Below, one piece after another: positions 43,099-51,475 of a stretch of 64,000 nt of DNA. Position 1 is the stretch's first letter. Each line of letters starts with the position of its first letter. This DNA is from Allokutzneria multivorans (lineage in GTDB: Bacteria > Actinomycetota > Actinomycetes > Mycobacteriales > Pseudonocardiaceae). The stretch covers positions 124,001-188,000 of the forward strand of contig NZ_BAABAL010000008.1 in the NCBI RefSeq assembly GCF_039537405.1. The letters run 5' to 3'. The notes under the pieces were generated by a model. It did no database searches. It worked only from the letters and a program-made list of their open reading frames with translations, and was not told the origin of the DNA. A program made the translations under genes and the position numbers.

Positions 43099-44332
43099 CC
43101 TCCTCCGCCTCCGGCGCCGGGCGACGGTCCGCGTAGTGCGCCGGGCAGCCCTTCAGACCGCGCTCGGCGGCATCGGGGTCCACGACGAACTCCGGCTTGA
43201 GGTGGTCGGTGTCGTAGTAGCGGTGGAACACCGGCGTCAGCCCGCCCGACACCGGCGGCACGATCCAGCTCCAGTCGGCGGGGCACTTGCGACCCGCGCG
43301 CTCCTCCTTGTCGATGTGCCTGAGGAAGTGCTGCGACTCGGTGTGGTGATCGGTGATCGTCACACCCGCCTCGGCGTAGGAGTGCAGCACCGCGCGGTTG
43401 AGCTCCACCAGCGCGCGGTCGCGCCACAGCGTCGTCTCGCTGCTGGTATCCAGTCCCAATCGGTTCGCCAGCTCCGGCAGCATGTTGTAGCGGTCGGCGT
43501 CCGCCAGGTTGCGCGCACCGATCTCGGTGCCCATGTACCAGCCGTTGAACGGCGCGGCGGGGTAGGAGACACCGCCGATGACCATGCGCATGTTGCTGAT
43601 CGCTGGTACCGCGTGCCAACGGAGACCCAGTTCCGTGAACCACGGGTGGTCGGGGTGGGTCAGCCGCACCTCGTCGATCGCCGTCCTCGGCAGCGGGAAC
43701 AGCCTCGGTCCCTCCTCGGGGGTCTCCACCACCAGCGGCAGCACGTCGAAGCGCCCGCGCTCCCTCGGCTGCTGCCAGCCCATCGACGTCACGGTGCTGG
43801 TGAAGTCGACGTAGCGCGGGTCGCCGAGCACCCCGCCGTCGGCGTCGCGGTAGCCCGCGTACCGGATCAGCTGTTCGTTCCAGATCCTCGGCGCGGGCCT
43901 GCCGGGCACCTCCGGCGCGAAGATCGTGATCAGCGGGCGCAGCCGCCCCTTGTTGTGGGCCAGCCGCAGGTGCTCGACGCACTGCGTGGCCACCTCGGTC
44001 GCACCGCGCACCGCTCGCATGTCGCGCACGCGCAGGCTGCGCCAGTACAACCTGCCGATGCAGCGCGCGGCGTTGCGCCACGCGACCCGCGCGCCGAAGG
44101 ACAGCTCGGCGGTGGTGTGCTGGTAGGAACCGGTCATCTCGATCTCGGTGCGCACCCAGGCCACTCGGCGCTCGACCGGTCCGGCGTCCGGGTTCTCGCC
44201 GTGGAAGATCCTCAGGAACTCCTCGGCCTCGTCGGCGTCAACGACCTGGTCACCGGTGGGTGCCTCGGTCGGTGCCGACATGTGCGGGGGCAGCGCCCAG
44301 GTCCCGGCGTGCGCTCCGTTGTCGTCAGCCAC
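43031..44332 (-). CDS. nos: Bacterial nitric oxide synthase oxygenase
   Basis: 433 residues, oxygenase domain only. Heme-thiolate site AWRNAARCIGRLYW, substrate site FNGWYMGTEIGARN with the Arg-binding Glu, and the pterin-side segment WIVPPVSGGLTPVFHRYYD are near-canonical. It oxidises L-arginine to NO and citrulline with electrons from a separate reductase. It has about 30 extra N-terminal residues (an alternative start is at MSAPTEAP) and a C-terminal tail that overlaps the TetR gene. No biosynthetic cluster is alongside, unlike TxtD of thaxtomin, so a cytoprotective or signalling role is more likely. Confidence 0.95.
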   Translation of the reverse strand: MADDNGAHAGTWALPPHMSAPTEAPTGDQVVDADEAEEFLRIFHGENPDAGPVERRVAWVRTEIEMTGSYQHTTAELSFGARVAWRNAARCIGRLYWRSLRVRDMRAVRGATEVATQCVEHLRLAHNKGRLRPLITIFAPEVPGRPAPRIWNEQLIRYAGYRDADGGVLGDPRYVDFTSTVTSMGWQQPRERGRFDVLPLVVETPEEGPRLFPLPRTAIDEVRLTHPDHPWFTELGLRWHAVPAISNMRMVIGGVSYPAAPFNGWYMGTEIGARNLADADRYNMLPELANRLGLDTSSETTLWRDRALVELNRAVLHSYAEAGVTITDHHTESQHFLRHIDKEERAGRKCPADWSWIVPPVSGGLTPVFHRYYDTDHLKPEFVVDPDAAERGLKGCPAHYADRRPAPEAEEVKPVLWAYLRGPVATGPRAGSL

Positions 44333-44419
44333 CGCGTGAACCTATACGCCCGGTCGATCGGCAGTCACCGCTGATCAGGTAGCCAAAAATCCGAAGATCG
44401 CTCACTCTCGGCAGTCGTA

Positions 44420-45091
44420 TCAGGAATGATCACCCTGGTGAGCGAGCTGCGCGACGGCCTCGGCCACGCTCTGCTCACCGCCGGTCACCTCGACCTGGCG
44501 GTGCGCCGTTTCCGGGGAATCGAGCAGCTCCAGCAGCACCAGCGCCACGTCCTCCCTGGTGATCGAGCCCCTCGGCAGCTTCTCGGCGATCCGCACCCGC
44601 CCGGTCGCAGGCTCGTTGGTCAGCGCGCCCGGTCGCAGCACCGTCCAGTCGAGGTCGCGGCCCCGCACGTCGGCGTCGGCCTCGCTCTTGGCGCGCAGGT
44701 ACGTGGCGAAGGTCTCGTCCATGTCCGGCGGTGGCGTGATGTCGGCGTTCATCGCGGAGATCATCAGGTACCGCCGGACTCCGGCCAGCTGCGCGCCCTC
44801 GGCCAGCAGCGCCGCCGCGTCGCGGTCCACGGTGAGCTTGCGAGCCGAGCCGCTGCCCGGTCCGGCCCCTGCGGCGAAGACCACCGCGTCGGCGCCCCGC
44901 ACCACGTCAGCGACCTGTTCGGCGCTCGCGGACTCCAGGTCCAGCACGGCGGGTTCGGCCCCGGCGGCCCGGAGGTCGTCGGCGTGGTCGGGGTTGCGGA
45001 TGATGCCGACCGAGGTGTCCCCGCGCGCGGCGAGGTGGCGTTCCAGGTGCAGGGCGATCTGGCCGTGGCCTCCGGCGATGACGATGCGCAT
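44420..45091 (-). CDS. NAD(P)H-binding SDR-like protein (atypical, NmrA/YwnB type)
   Basis: 223 residues. Nucleotide-binding loop VIAGGHGQIALHLERHLAARG, then VVFAAGAGPGSG and LDWTVLRPGALTNEP are typical of atypical SDRs. The Tyr-x-x-x-Lys pattern appears as YLRAKSEAD. Reaction not assigned. Confidence 0.85.
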   Translation of the reverse strand: MRIVIAGGHGQIALHLERHLAARGDTSVGIIRNPDHADDLRAAGAEPAVLDLESASAEQVADVVRGADAVVFAAGAGPGSGSARKLTVDRDAAALLAEGAQLAGVRRYLMISAMNADITPPPDMDETFATYLRAKSEADADVRGRDLDWTVLRPGALTNEPATGRVRIAEKLPRGSITREDVALVLLELLDSPETAHRQVEVTGGEQSVAEAVAQLAHQGDHS

Positions 45092-45144
45092 GGCTCCAGG
45101 CTAGTGAGGGGTATTCGGATCCACCGCGCCAAACCCTTGAACAC

Positions 45145-45163
45145 TTAGGTATGCCTTGCTTTA
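45145..45163. promoter_or_regulatory. Possible iron box (IdeR/DmdR type)
   Basis: TTAGGTATGCCTTGCTTTA matches the consensus TTAGGTTAGGCTAACCTAA at 12 of 19 positions, with a perfect left half-site, 38 bp before the siderophore-interacting gene. Consistent with iron repression. Confidence 0.5.
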
Positions 45164-45200
45164 CTCGGACGGGTCCGTGTTCCAGTGAGGGAAGGCCCGC

Positions 45201-46058
45201 ATGACCGCGACGACCGACAGCGCCGAGGCTCGACCCCGCGAGCGGGTCCTCGGTCGGCCCGAGCAGGTCCTGTCCTACGTCCACTTCCGCGCCCAGGTGC
45301 GCGAGGTGCGAAGGCTCACCCCCAACATGGCGCGGGTGACCCTCGGCGGCCCCGATCTCGCCGGGCTGACCAGCGCTGGCAAGGACCAGCGGATCAAGCT
45401 GTTCTTCCCGTTGGCCGGTCAGCGGGAGCCCGTGCTGACCAGCGGTCCCAGTTGGTACCAGGACTACCTCGCGCAGCCCGTCGACGTCCGTCCGGTGATG
45501 CGCACCTACACGCTGCGCGGCCACCGCCCCGAGCACAACGAGGTCGACGTCGACTTCGTGCTGCACGGCGACACCGGCCCCGCCTCAGCCTGGGTGGCCC
45601 GCGCTCAGCGAGGCGACCACGTGGGCCTGCTCGCCCCCAACGCCCTGCACGCCCCCATCCTCGGCTACGAGTACCACCCGGCACCCGGTACCGATTGGCA
45701 CCTCCTCGCCGGTGATGAGACCGCGCTCCCCGCGATCGGCGGCATCGTCGAGTCCCTGCCCGCCGGAGCCGTCGCGAAGGTCTTCGTCGAGGTCCCCGAG
45801 GACGCCGACCGCCAGGACTTCCACACCGCCGCCGATGTCGAGATCACCTGGCTCGCGCACCACCACGGCGAGTCCCGTCTCCTCGACGCCATCCGCCGGG
45901 CCGATCTCCCGTCCGGCCAGGCCTACGCGTGGATCGCCGGTGAGTGCACGGTGATCAAGCACGTGCGCCGTCACCTGCTCCGCGAGCGCGGCGTGGCCAA
46001 GGACGCCCTCTACTTCTCCGGCTACTGGCGTCGCGGCGCCGACCACGACTCCCTCTGA
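45201..46058 (+). CDS. Siderophore-interacting protein (FAD-dependent ferric-siderophore reductase)
   Basis: 285 residues. The FAD-binding beta-barrel has RPVMRTYTLRGHR, with RTYTLR in place of the usual RxYSxR. The C-terminal SIP domain includes LLAGDETALPAIGGI and AYAWIAGECTVIKHVRRHLLRE, plus YFSGYWRRG at the end. It releases iron from imported ferric siderophores in the cytosol. Behind a possible iron box. The HNH element copy B begins 5 bp past its stop. Confidence 0.93.
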   Translation: MTATTDSAEARPRERVLGRPEQVLSYVHFRAQVREVRRLTPNMARVTLGGPDLAGLTSAGKDQRIKLFFPLAGQREPVLTSGPSWYQDYLAQPVDVRPVMRTYTLRGHRPEHNEVDVDFVLHGDTGPASAWVARAQRGDHVGLLAPNALHAPILGYEYHPAPGTDWHLLAGDETALPAIGGIVESLPAGAVAKVFVEVPEDADRQDFHTAADVEITWLAHHHGESRLLDAIRRADLPSGQAYAWIAGECTVIKHVRRHLLRERGVAKDALYFSGYWRRGADHDSL

Positions 46059-46062
46059 GTTC

Positions 46063-47175
46063 CTAGAACGGCGCCGGTTCGGCGATGGGCACCGGGTGCA
46101 CGTCTTCGGTCTTCCCGTTCGGCGTGGTCCAGGTGTGCGTCCCGTCAGGTTGGTTGGTGCACTTCCAGTTCGAATGCGTCTTCATCCGATGATGGCGCCT
46201 GCATTTCGGCCGCAGGTTCTTCAACGTCGTGTTCGTCCCGTCGAACGGGCAGCAGTGGTCCAGGTCGCAGCGATGAGCAGGCTGGTTGCACCCGATCGCC
46301 ATGCACGTGGGATACCGGGCGGCGATGAGTTCTCGCTGTTGCGGCGACGGCCGGTAGACGTGACTGATCTCTTCAGCCATCCCGGTCATCGGATCAGTCA
46401 AGATCCGCTTCCAGATCCCGCCTGCGGCGATGTCCCGGCCGATGCGAGCAGGAATCGGCCCGTAACCACCAAGGATCGCCGGATCGTTGGTCATCCCGAA
46501 CGCCGAGGTGATGGGCATGGTCAGGTAGACCATCGTCTGACCCTGCGGCGCCGGGGTGTCATGGCCCAACAACAAGTCCCGGGCGACATCGGAGCGTTTC
46601 TGGTCCAGGGTCCGGTCATCTTTGGGCAGGGATCGGGCGATGCGGTTGACGTGGTCGTAGACCATGGCGGCGTCGTGGGCGGTCATCATCAGCCGGATGA
46701 GGGCCATGCCGTCGTCGAGGTTGATCTTCTCGACCATGCGCTGCTTGCGTTTGGCTTGGAAGCGGCGTTCAGCAGCCTTCGGATCAAGACGGTGGATGAA
46801 CCGAACCGCGTACTGGCGGGTGGTCGAGTAGGAGTTCTTCTCCGCATGCGCCAACAGAGCTTCTTCGGCGATCGCGGCGTGCACAGCCGAGAGAACTCGG
46901 AGCAGGTCGATGATCATGAGCGCTTTGCCCTCATCGACTCGGCCTTCGACCATCGCCTTCAAGACTCCTGGGCGGGAGGTGAGGTCGGTGGCACGGTCGA
47001 TCAACCAACCCGCTTTCACCCTCGACACGCGCAGTTCACGCATCAACAGCTCTTCAGAGAATTCCCGATCACGAGGTTCAAGATCGGATACATAGTTGAG
47101 CAGGGTCACCGAAAACTCAGCTACGGCTTTACCCATGCCCGTGAAGGCCGCTTTAAGGACAGCGTCAGGGTCCAT
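46063..47175 (-). CDS. DUF222/13E12-repeat HNH endonuclease, copy B
   Basis: 370 residues, same length as copy A with 14 substitutions and no indels. HNH motif CDLDHCCPFDGTNTTLKN and CRRHH is intact, as is the CMAIGC pair. A run of 121 bp near the 5' end is identical to copy A, while the 3' third has many synonymous differences, which suggests gene conversion or selection at one end. It ends 4 bp after the siderophore gene stop, so the element lies directly against a host gene. Confidence 0.9.
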   Translation of the reverse strand: MDPDAVLKAAFTGMGKAVAEFSVTLLNYVSDLEPRDREFSEELLMRELRVSRVKAGWLIDRATDLTSRPGVLKAMVEGRVDEGKALMIIDLLRVLSAVHAAIAEEALLAHAEKNSYSTTRQYAVRFIHRLDPKAAERRFQAKRKQRMVEKINLDDGMALIRLMMTAHDAAMVYDHVNRIARSLPKDDRTLDQKRSDVARDLLLGHDTPAPQGQTMVYLTMPITSAFGMTNDPAILGGYGPIPARIGRDIAAGGIWKRILTDPMTGMAEEISHVYRPSPQQRELIAARYPTCMAIGCNQPAHRCDLDHCCPFDGTNTTLKNLRPKCRRHHRMKTHSNWKCTNQPDGTHTWTTPNGKTEDVHPVPIAEPAPF

Positions 47176-47179
47176 ACCT

Positions 47180-47201
47180 CTATTCTACGTGAATAAAATA
47201 G
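47180..47201. promoter_or_regulatory. Symmetric bidirectional leaderless promoter of element copy B
   Basis: Identical to the 22 bp at 13651. TAGAAT (minus) is 6 nt from the HNH ATG and TAAAAT (plus) is 8 nt from the ATG at 47208. Confidence 0.6.
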
Positions 47202-47207
47202 ACGATC

Positions 47208-47567
47208 ATGGCTCTAACGGATGAATTGCCAGGCGTCGAACACGCCGAAAACGCAACCCCCACGAAACAGGAAGCCGCAGACGAAACTGGGTCGGCTTTA
47301 CCTGGGGTGCGCGTGCCATACGCTTCCCAGCGGGGCCGGGATCCATCCCGTGCCCGCCCGGCCTACCACGGCACGCGCGAGGGGCCCCAGGTCAAGCCGA
47401 CCCCACGCTGGAACCGACGCGGGCTGGAAGCCCAGCCGTCCCCCAGCAGGAAGCCCAGCCGTCCCCGACCCGGAAGCCAGCCGTCCCCCAGCTGGAACCC
47501 CCACCCATCCCCGCCCCGAAACCCACAACCTCACACAGAAATAGCCGCCAACTTCCCCCGAAGATAA
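47208..47567 (+). CDS. ORF divergent from HNH gene, copy B (119 aa, low-complexity C-terminus)
   Basis: The first 17 codons (MALTDELPGVEHAENAT) match the 19-residue ORF of copy A. Beyond that it reads through the inverted repeat and into Pro/Ser/Arg-rich tandem repeats, and overlaps the 2OG oxygenase gene by 37 bp. The long form is probably not a folded protein; only the conserved head may be meaningful. Confidence 0.25.
   Translation: MALTDELPGVEHAENATPTKQEAADETGSALPGVRVPYASQRGRDPSRARPAYHGTREGPQVKPTPRWNRRGLEAQPSPSRKPSRPRPGSQPSPSWNPHPSPPRNPQPHTEIAANFPRR
47289..47403. repeat. 115 bp imperfect inverted repeat, copy B
   Basis: Outer arms at 47289-47307 and 47385-47403 are the same as in copy A. 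The main differences are a few bases in the loop region (CCCAGCGG instead of GTCCGCGA). Confidence 0.75.
47424..47515. repeat. Degenerate 21-23 bp C-rich tandem repeats, copy B
   Basis: Four units of the form GGAAGCCCAGCCGTCCCC follow the inverted repeat; the last is more diverged. Related to the three units after copy A. No other gene in this gap. Confidence 0.5.
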
Positions 47568-48499
47568 GCATCGGCCAACACCGGCGGATACTCCCGAACC
47601 CCCACCGGCGGTCCCAGCGACGTCACCACCGTCTTCGGCGAACATTCATAGAAGAAGATCAGCGAAACCAGCTCTTCCGCGGGCGCCCGTGGGTCCGGCG
47701 GTAGAACCCGGTGTCGCGTCGAACGCCACCGGTCCCCGGTCCACCTGGCCAGCAGGTCCCCGATGTTGATCGTGAACGCCGCCGGGTCGTACGGCGCGTC
47801 CACCCACCGGCCGTCCAGTGTGTGCACTTGAAGCCCGCCCAGGCCCATTTCGCGGTCCAGGATGGTCACGGTGCCGAAGTCGGTGTGCGGGCCGATGCGG
47901 AACTGGCCGGGCTCGGGTTCGCCGATGTCGGTCATCGGCGGATACCGGTTGATGTTCATGGTGAACGACGGGTGGCGCGTTTCCCGGGTGAAGAAGTCCT
48001 CGTCCTTGTCCAGTGCGACGGCGCACACGGTCAGCAGTTCGTCGGCGAGCGCGCGCATTCGGGACAGGTATTCCTGGGCGTGCGCGCGCAGTGACGGGGA
48101 CTCGGCGGGCCACACGTTGTCCGGGAACCAGAACTCGTCGAGTTCGGCGTCGCCGGTCTTCTCTTCGGAGCCGACCGAATAGGTCTCTTTGAGATCTGGA
48201 GGCGTGACGGTGCCCTCGGCGAGCCCGTTGGCCTCGACGCCGGGCGGGAGCCAGCCGCGTTCGCCGACCTTCACGGCGTAGCGCTGCTTCACCGGCTCGG
48301 GCTGGGCGAAGAACTCCCTGGCCGAGGCGCGCACCGACGCGCGCAGCTCGGCGGGAACGCCGTGGCCGGTCACCAGGAGGAAACCCGACTCGCGCAGCGC
48401 ACTGTCCACTGTGGACGCTACGGCGCGACGGTCGGACTCCGAACCGTGGAACCAGGGTTCGAGGTCGATGCTGGGGACGTCGTCGTGGGGAACAGTCAT
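47531..48499 (-). CDS. 2-oxoglutarate/Fe(II)-dependent oxygenase (IPNS-like fold)
   Basis: 322 residues from ATG 48499. An N-terminal DIOX_N-like part (ALRESGFLLVTGHGVPAEL, REFFAQPEPVKQRYAV) is followed by the double-stranded beta helix with HTDFGTVTIL (His and Asp ligands), NIGDLLARWTGDRWRSTRHRV (distal His) and then the Arg for 2-oxoglutarate. The substrate is unknown; isopenicillin N synthesis is not implied, because no NRPS is nearby. Its 3' end meets copy B repeats. Confidence 0.88.
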   Translation of the reverse strand: MTVPHDDVPSIDLEPWFHGSESDRRAVASTVDSALRESGFLLVTGHGVPAELRASVRASAREFFAQPEPVKQRYAVKVGERGWLPPGVEANGLAEGTVTPPDLKETYSVGSEEKTGDAELDEFWFPDNVWPAESPSLRAHAQEYLSRMRALADELLTVCAVALDKDEDFFTRETRHPSFTMNINRYPPMTDIGEPEPGQFRIGPHTDFGTVTILDREMGLGGLQVHTLDGRWVDAPYDPAAFTINIGDLLARWTGDRWRSTRHRVLPPDPRAPAEELVSLIFFYECSPKTVVTSLGPPVGVREYPPVLADAYLRGKLAAISV

Positions 48500-48641
48500 G
48501 GCCACCCTCCGCTCGCGGGACCCGCTCCGACATTCTGCCCAGAACCGAAGCCGGGGCAAGGAAACGTTGAACCACCGGGTTGTGCTCGCGCCGGTCCCCG
48601 GGCGAGTTTGCCGGTCGTACGAGCGAAAGGACCACCCGAAG

Positions 48642-49052
48642 ATGAAGCGCGCGCTCCTGTCCGCGGCACTGGCCGTCGTGGTGACCGTCGGCCTGGCGAG
48701 CCCGGCGTCGGCCGAGGCGATCGCCAGGTTCTCCAGCGCGGACGGCTGGGCCAAGGGCTCGGTGACCTGGGGCAAGTCCAGCTACATGCACTACCCGATG
48801 ACGCTGTCCGTCGAATTCCACCCGGCGCCGGGGCACGGCCGCGTCGGCGTGCAGGTGGAGGTCGCGCTGCGCGCCCAGCCGAACTACTCGTGGAAGTACT
48901 TCGCGGGCCCTGATTCCCACGCCGGGAGCCGGACGCAGCGGATGGTCTACGAGACGGTCACGCCGGTCACCGGCATCAAGCTCCGCGTCTGCCGCCACCT
49001 GCTGGACGGCACCGACAAGTGCGGCAAGCCGACCAGGTTCTACCGCTCCTGA
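48642..49052 (+). CDS. Small secreted protein of unknown function
   Basis: 136 residues with signal peptide MKRALLSAALAVVVTVGLAS and cleavage at ASA-EA. The mature part is rich in Tyr, Trp and His (WKYFAGPDSHAGSRTQ) with two cysteines near the end (RVCRHLLDGTDKCG). Resembles small actinobacterial extracellular proteins without known role. Confidence 0.7.
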   Translation: MKRALLSAALAVVVTVGLASPASAEAIARFSSADGWAKGSVTWGKSSYMHYPMTLSVEFHPAPGHGRVGVQVEVALRAQPNYSWKYFAGPDSHAGSRTQRMVYETVTPVTGIKLRVCRHLLDGTDKCGKPTRFYRS

Positions 49053-49060
49053 CACGACAA

Positions 49061-49087
49061 CGGCCCGGGTGCGCGACACCCGGGCCG
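49061..49087. terminator. 11 bp perfect hairpin between convergent genes
   Basis: CGGCCCGGGTG and CACCCGGGCCG pair exactly with a 5 nt loop between stops at 49052 and 49104. A bidirectional terminator. Confidence 0.8.
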
Positions 49088-49103
49088 TCTTGCAGGACAA
49101 GGA

Positions 49104-49478
49104 CTAGTGCACCGCGAGCAGGTCCACCACGAAGATCAGCGTCTCGCCGGGCTTGATCACGCCGCCCGCGCCGCGGTCGCCGTAGCCGAGGTGCGCCGGG
49201 ATGACGAGGTGACGGCGCCCGCCGACCTTCATCCCCTGCACGCCCCGGTCCCAGCCCGCGATGACGCGGCCGCCGCCGAGCGGGAACTCGAAGGTCTCGC
49301 CGCGGTCCCAGGACGCGTCGAACTGCTCGCCGGTGGAGTGCGACACCCCGACGTAGTGCACGCTGACGAGCCTGCCCGCCGTCGCCTCGTCGCCTTCGCC
49401 GACGACGAGGTCGGTGGCGACCAGGTCAGCGGGCGCGTCGCCCTCGTACTTGTCGACCTCGGGCTTCTCCAGGGCCAT
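49104..49478 (-). CDS. FKBP-type peptidyl-prolyl isomerase
   Basis: 124 residues. VSVHYVGVSHSTGEQFDASWDRG, FPLGGGRVIAGWDRGVQGMKVGGRRHLVIPAHLGYGDRG and the ending LIFVVDLLAVH are the complete FKBP domain with no signal peptide. It acts as a cytosolic prolyl isomerase and chaperone. Confidence 0.95.
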   Translation of the reverse strand: MALEKPEVDKYEGDAPADLVATDLVVGEGDEATAGRLVSVHYVGVSHSTGEQFDASWDRGETFEFPLGGGRVIAGWDRGVQGMKVGGRRHLVIPAHLGYGDRGAGGVIKPGETLIFVVDLLAVH

Positions 49479-49567
49479 GCCGGCTCCTCCTGTGCTGTTG
49501 CCGTCCAGTGCTGAGCCCCCATCATGCGGTGTGGGCCGAGCGGGACGCGTACCGGGTTCGTCTTCAC

Positions 49568-49586
49568 GTTAATTAACTCGATCGAG
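49568..49586. promoter_or_regulatory. Back-to-back palindromes GTTAATTAAC and CTCGATCGAG
   Basis: Two perfect 10 bp palindromes share one base in an AT-rich patch between the divergent FKBP gene and the carboxylesterase gene. TTAATTAA is rare in DNA this GC-rich. A regulator-binding site is likely; which regulator is unknown. Confidence 0.45.
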
Positions 49587-49745
49587 GTAGTTTTCCCCGG
49601 CGTGTTGTGGTCCACTCGTGCGGCCTCGATGAATTGCCGCGACGGCGAGCATGATGAATAACATGAAAATCGCATGACAAAGGGTACTTGAGATTCATGA
49701 CCGATGGCCCGGTCTGCGCGAACGACGAGTGGGTATTCCTTTAAC

Positions 49746-51341
49746 ATGAGCACGCGACGTGTCTCCGCGATCCTGCTGTCCGCCCTTCTCCTGATGGCTG
49801 TCGGCTGCGCTGGACCGCTCGGTCCGGGCGGGGACGACGGCGCTGTTCTGCGCACAACCGCCGGAACACTGCGCGGAATCGTGACGTCCGAACACCGCGC
49901 CTTCTCCGGCATTCCCTACGCCGCCGCGCCCTCCGGCCCGCTGCGCTGGCGTTCGCCGCAGCCCGCCGAGTCCTGGGCCGGAGTCCGCGATGCGACCAAG
50001 CCCGGCAACGCGTGCCCACAGGAGTCCACCGCGTACGCGCAGTCCGACAGCTCCACCGAGGACTGCCTGTTCCTCAACGTGACCGCGCCGCGTTCGGCGA
50101 CCCCGCGCGCGCCGAAGCCGACCATGGTGTGGGTGCACGGGGACGGAGTCGTCGGCGCGGGAAGCTACTTCGACGCGCGTCAGCTCTCCAAGACCGGCGA
50201 CGTGGTCGTGGTGACGATCAACTACCGGCTCGGTGTGTTCGGCGGCTTCGCCCACCCCGGGTTGAGGGACTCCGGTTCATTCGGGTTGCAGGACCAGCAG
50301 GCCGCGCTGCGCTGGGTGCGGGACAACATCCGCGAGTTCGGCGGCGACCCGGGCAACGTGACGCTCTTCGGCGAGTCCTACGGCGCGCTGGCCACCTCCG
50401 CGCACCTGACCGCGCCGGCCTCGAAGGGCCTGTTCCACCGGGCGATCGTGCAGAGCGGGTTCGCGCTGATGGACCTGCCCGCCGCGACGATGATGCCCGA
50501 CCTGCCCGCGATCGAGTGGTACGGCTGGCGCTCGCTCGCCGAAGCCGAGGGAGACGGAGCCAGGATCGCCGCCGAAGCGGGCTGCGCGGACCCCGTACGA
50601 GCGCTGGACTGCCTGCGCGCGCTGCCGGTGGCGAGACTGCTCCCGCAGATGAAGCTGTTCCAGCCGCTGGCCTTCGGCACGACGGCACTGCCGGAGCTTC
50701 CCGCCAAGGTGCTCCGCGAAGGCCGGGCGCAGCCGGTTCCGGTGATCACCGGCACCACTCGCGACGAGCACACCGCCTTCGTCGGGCTCTTTCACGACAT
50801 GCTCGGCAAACCTGTTACGCCGCAAAGGTTCCCGCAGTTGGTCGCCGAGGCGTACGGGGCTCGCGCTCCTAAGATCATCGCGAACTACCCGCTCTCCGAC
50901 TACGCCTCGCCGAGCGTGGCGTGGGCGGCGTTGCTGACCGACGGGATGTGGGCGCGGGCGAACTTCGAGCAGGCGGGGCTGTTCTCCGGGAAGGCGCCGA
51001 CCTACCTCTACTCCTTCGCCGACCGCGGCGCGCCGATGTACCTGCCGCTGCCGCCGAGCCTGCCGCCGGGCGCCTTCCACGCCGCCGACGTGCCGTACCT
51101 CTTCCGCGACGCCGACTTCGAGGGCCGGATCACTCCCGCGCAGCGCACGCTCTCCGCGGACATGATGCGGTACTGGGCGAACTTCGCGCGCTCGGCGGAT
51201 CCCAACGGGCCGTCGTTGCCGAGGTGGGAGCCGTTCAGCGCGGGGGAGTCCGCGCAGCAGCTCGCGCCGGGTGAGCGCAACATCGGGCGGGTCGACTACG
51301 CGGCCCAGCACAAGCTGGCTTTCTGGAACTCCCTGAGGTGA
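49746..51341 (+). CDS. Type B carboxylesterase lipoprotein
   Basis: 531 residues. Signal peptide with lipobox LMAVGC (MSTRRVSAILLSALLLMAVG), so it is likely anchored outside the membrane. Carboxylesterase blocks: GIPYAAAPSGPLRWRSPQPA, EDCLFLNV, nucleophile GESYG (usually GESAG), Glu in TTRDEHTAF, and His in GAFHAADVPYLF. The oxyanion strand HGDGVVGAG differs from the usual HGGGF. Broad ester hydrolysis is expected. ATG 49746 is chosen for the signal peptide. Confidence 0.9.
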   Translation: MSTRRVSAILLSALLLMAVGCAGPLGPGGDDGAVLRTTAGTLRGIVTSEHRAFSGIPYAAAPSGPLRWRSPQPAESWAGVRDATKPGNACPQESTAYAQSDSSTEDCLFLNVTAPRSATPRAPKPTMVWVHGDGVVGAGSYFDARQLSKTGDVVVVTINYRLGVFGGFAHPGLRDSGSFGLQDQQAALRWVRDNIREFGGDPGNVTLFGESYGALATSAHLTAPASKGLFHRAIVQSGFALMDLPAATMMPDLPAIEWYGWRSLAEAEGDGARIAAEAGCADPVRALDCLRALPVARLLPQMKLFQPLAFGTTALPELPAKVLREGRAQPVPVITGTTRDEHTAFVGLFHDMLGKPVTPQRFPQLVAEAYGARAPKIIANYPLSDYASPSVAWAALLTDGMWARANFEQAGLFSGKAPTYLYSFADRGAPMYLPLPPSLPPGAFHAADVPYLFRDADFEGRITPAQRTLSADMMRYWANFARSADPNGPSLPRWEPFSAGESAQQLAPGERNIGRVDYAAQHKLAFWNSLR

Positions 51342-51475
51342 TCCACTCGCTACCCAGCGTAGTGAGAAGTGATTACCTTGTGTGACTGCGGCGACAAAAG
51401 GGCTGTTCGAGCGCGTTCGCGGGTTCTACTTGGCGAGAAATCGCAGCATTTGGTTAGAGCCTGACAAGGAAGTTC

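Larger units (their letters stand above)
46064..47403. mobile_element. Duplicated DUF222/HNH repeat element, copy B
   Basis: Same content and order as copy A (nuclease, bidirectional promoter, short ORF, inverted repeat), in the same orientation 33.5 kb away. The left edge falls inside the nuclease stop codon in both. The right edge of strong homology is the inverted-repeat end. No flanking duplication seen. Confidence 0.6.

Noticed and set aside
12534..47403. Composite transposon or integrative element bounded by the two HNH copies
   Set aside because: The intervening 33.5 kb contains conserved housekeeping genes (rpe-rib) with no integrase, so the two copies are better seen as independent insertions or a duplication.
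47208..47567. A full 119-residue protein in element copy B
   Set aside because: Beyond codon 17 it has no counterpart in copy A and reads through an inverted repeat and tandem repeats, so the long form is unlikely to be a real protein.
47531..48499. Isopenicillin N synthase as a beta-lactam gene
   Set aside because: Only the generic 2OG-oxygenase fold is shown. There is no ACV synthetase or other beta-lactam gene.
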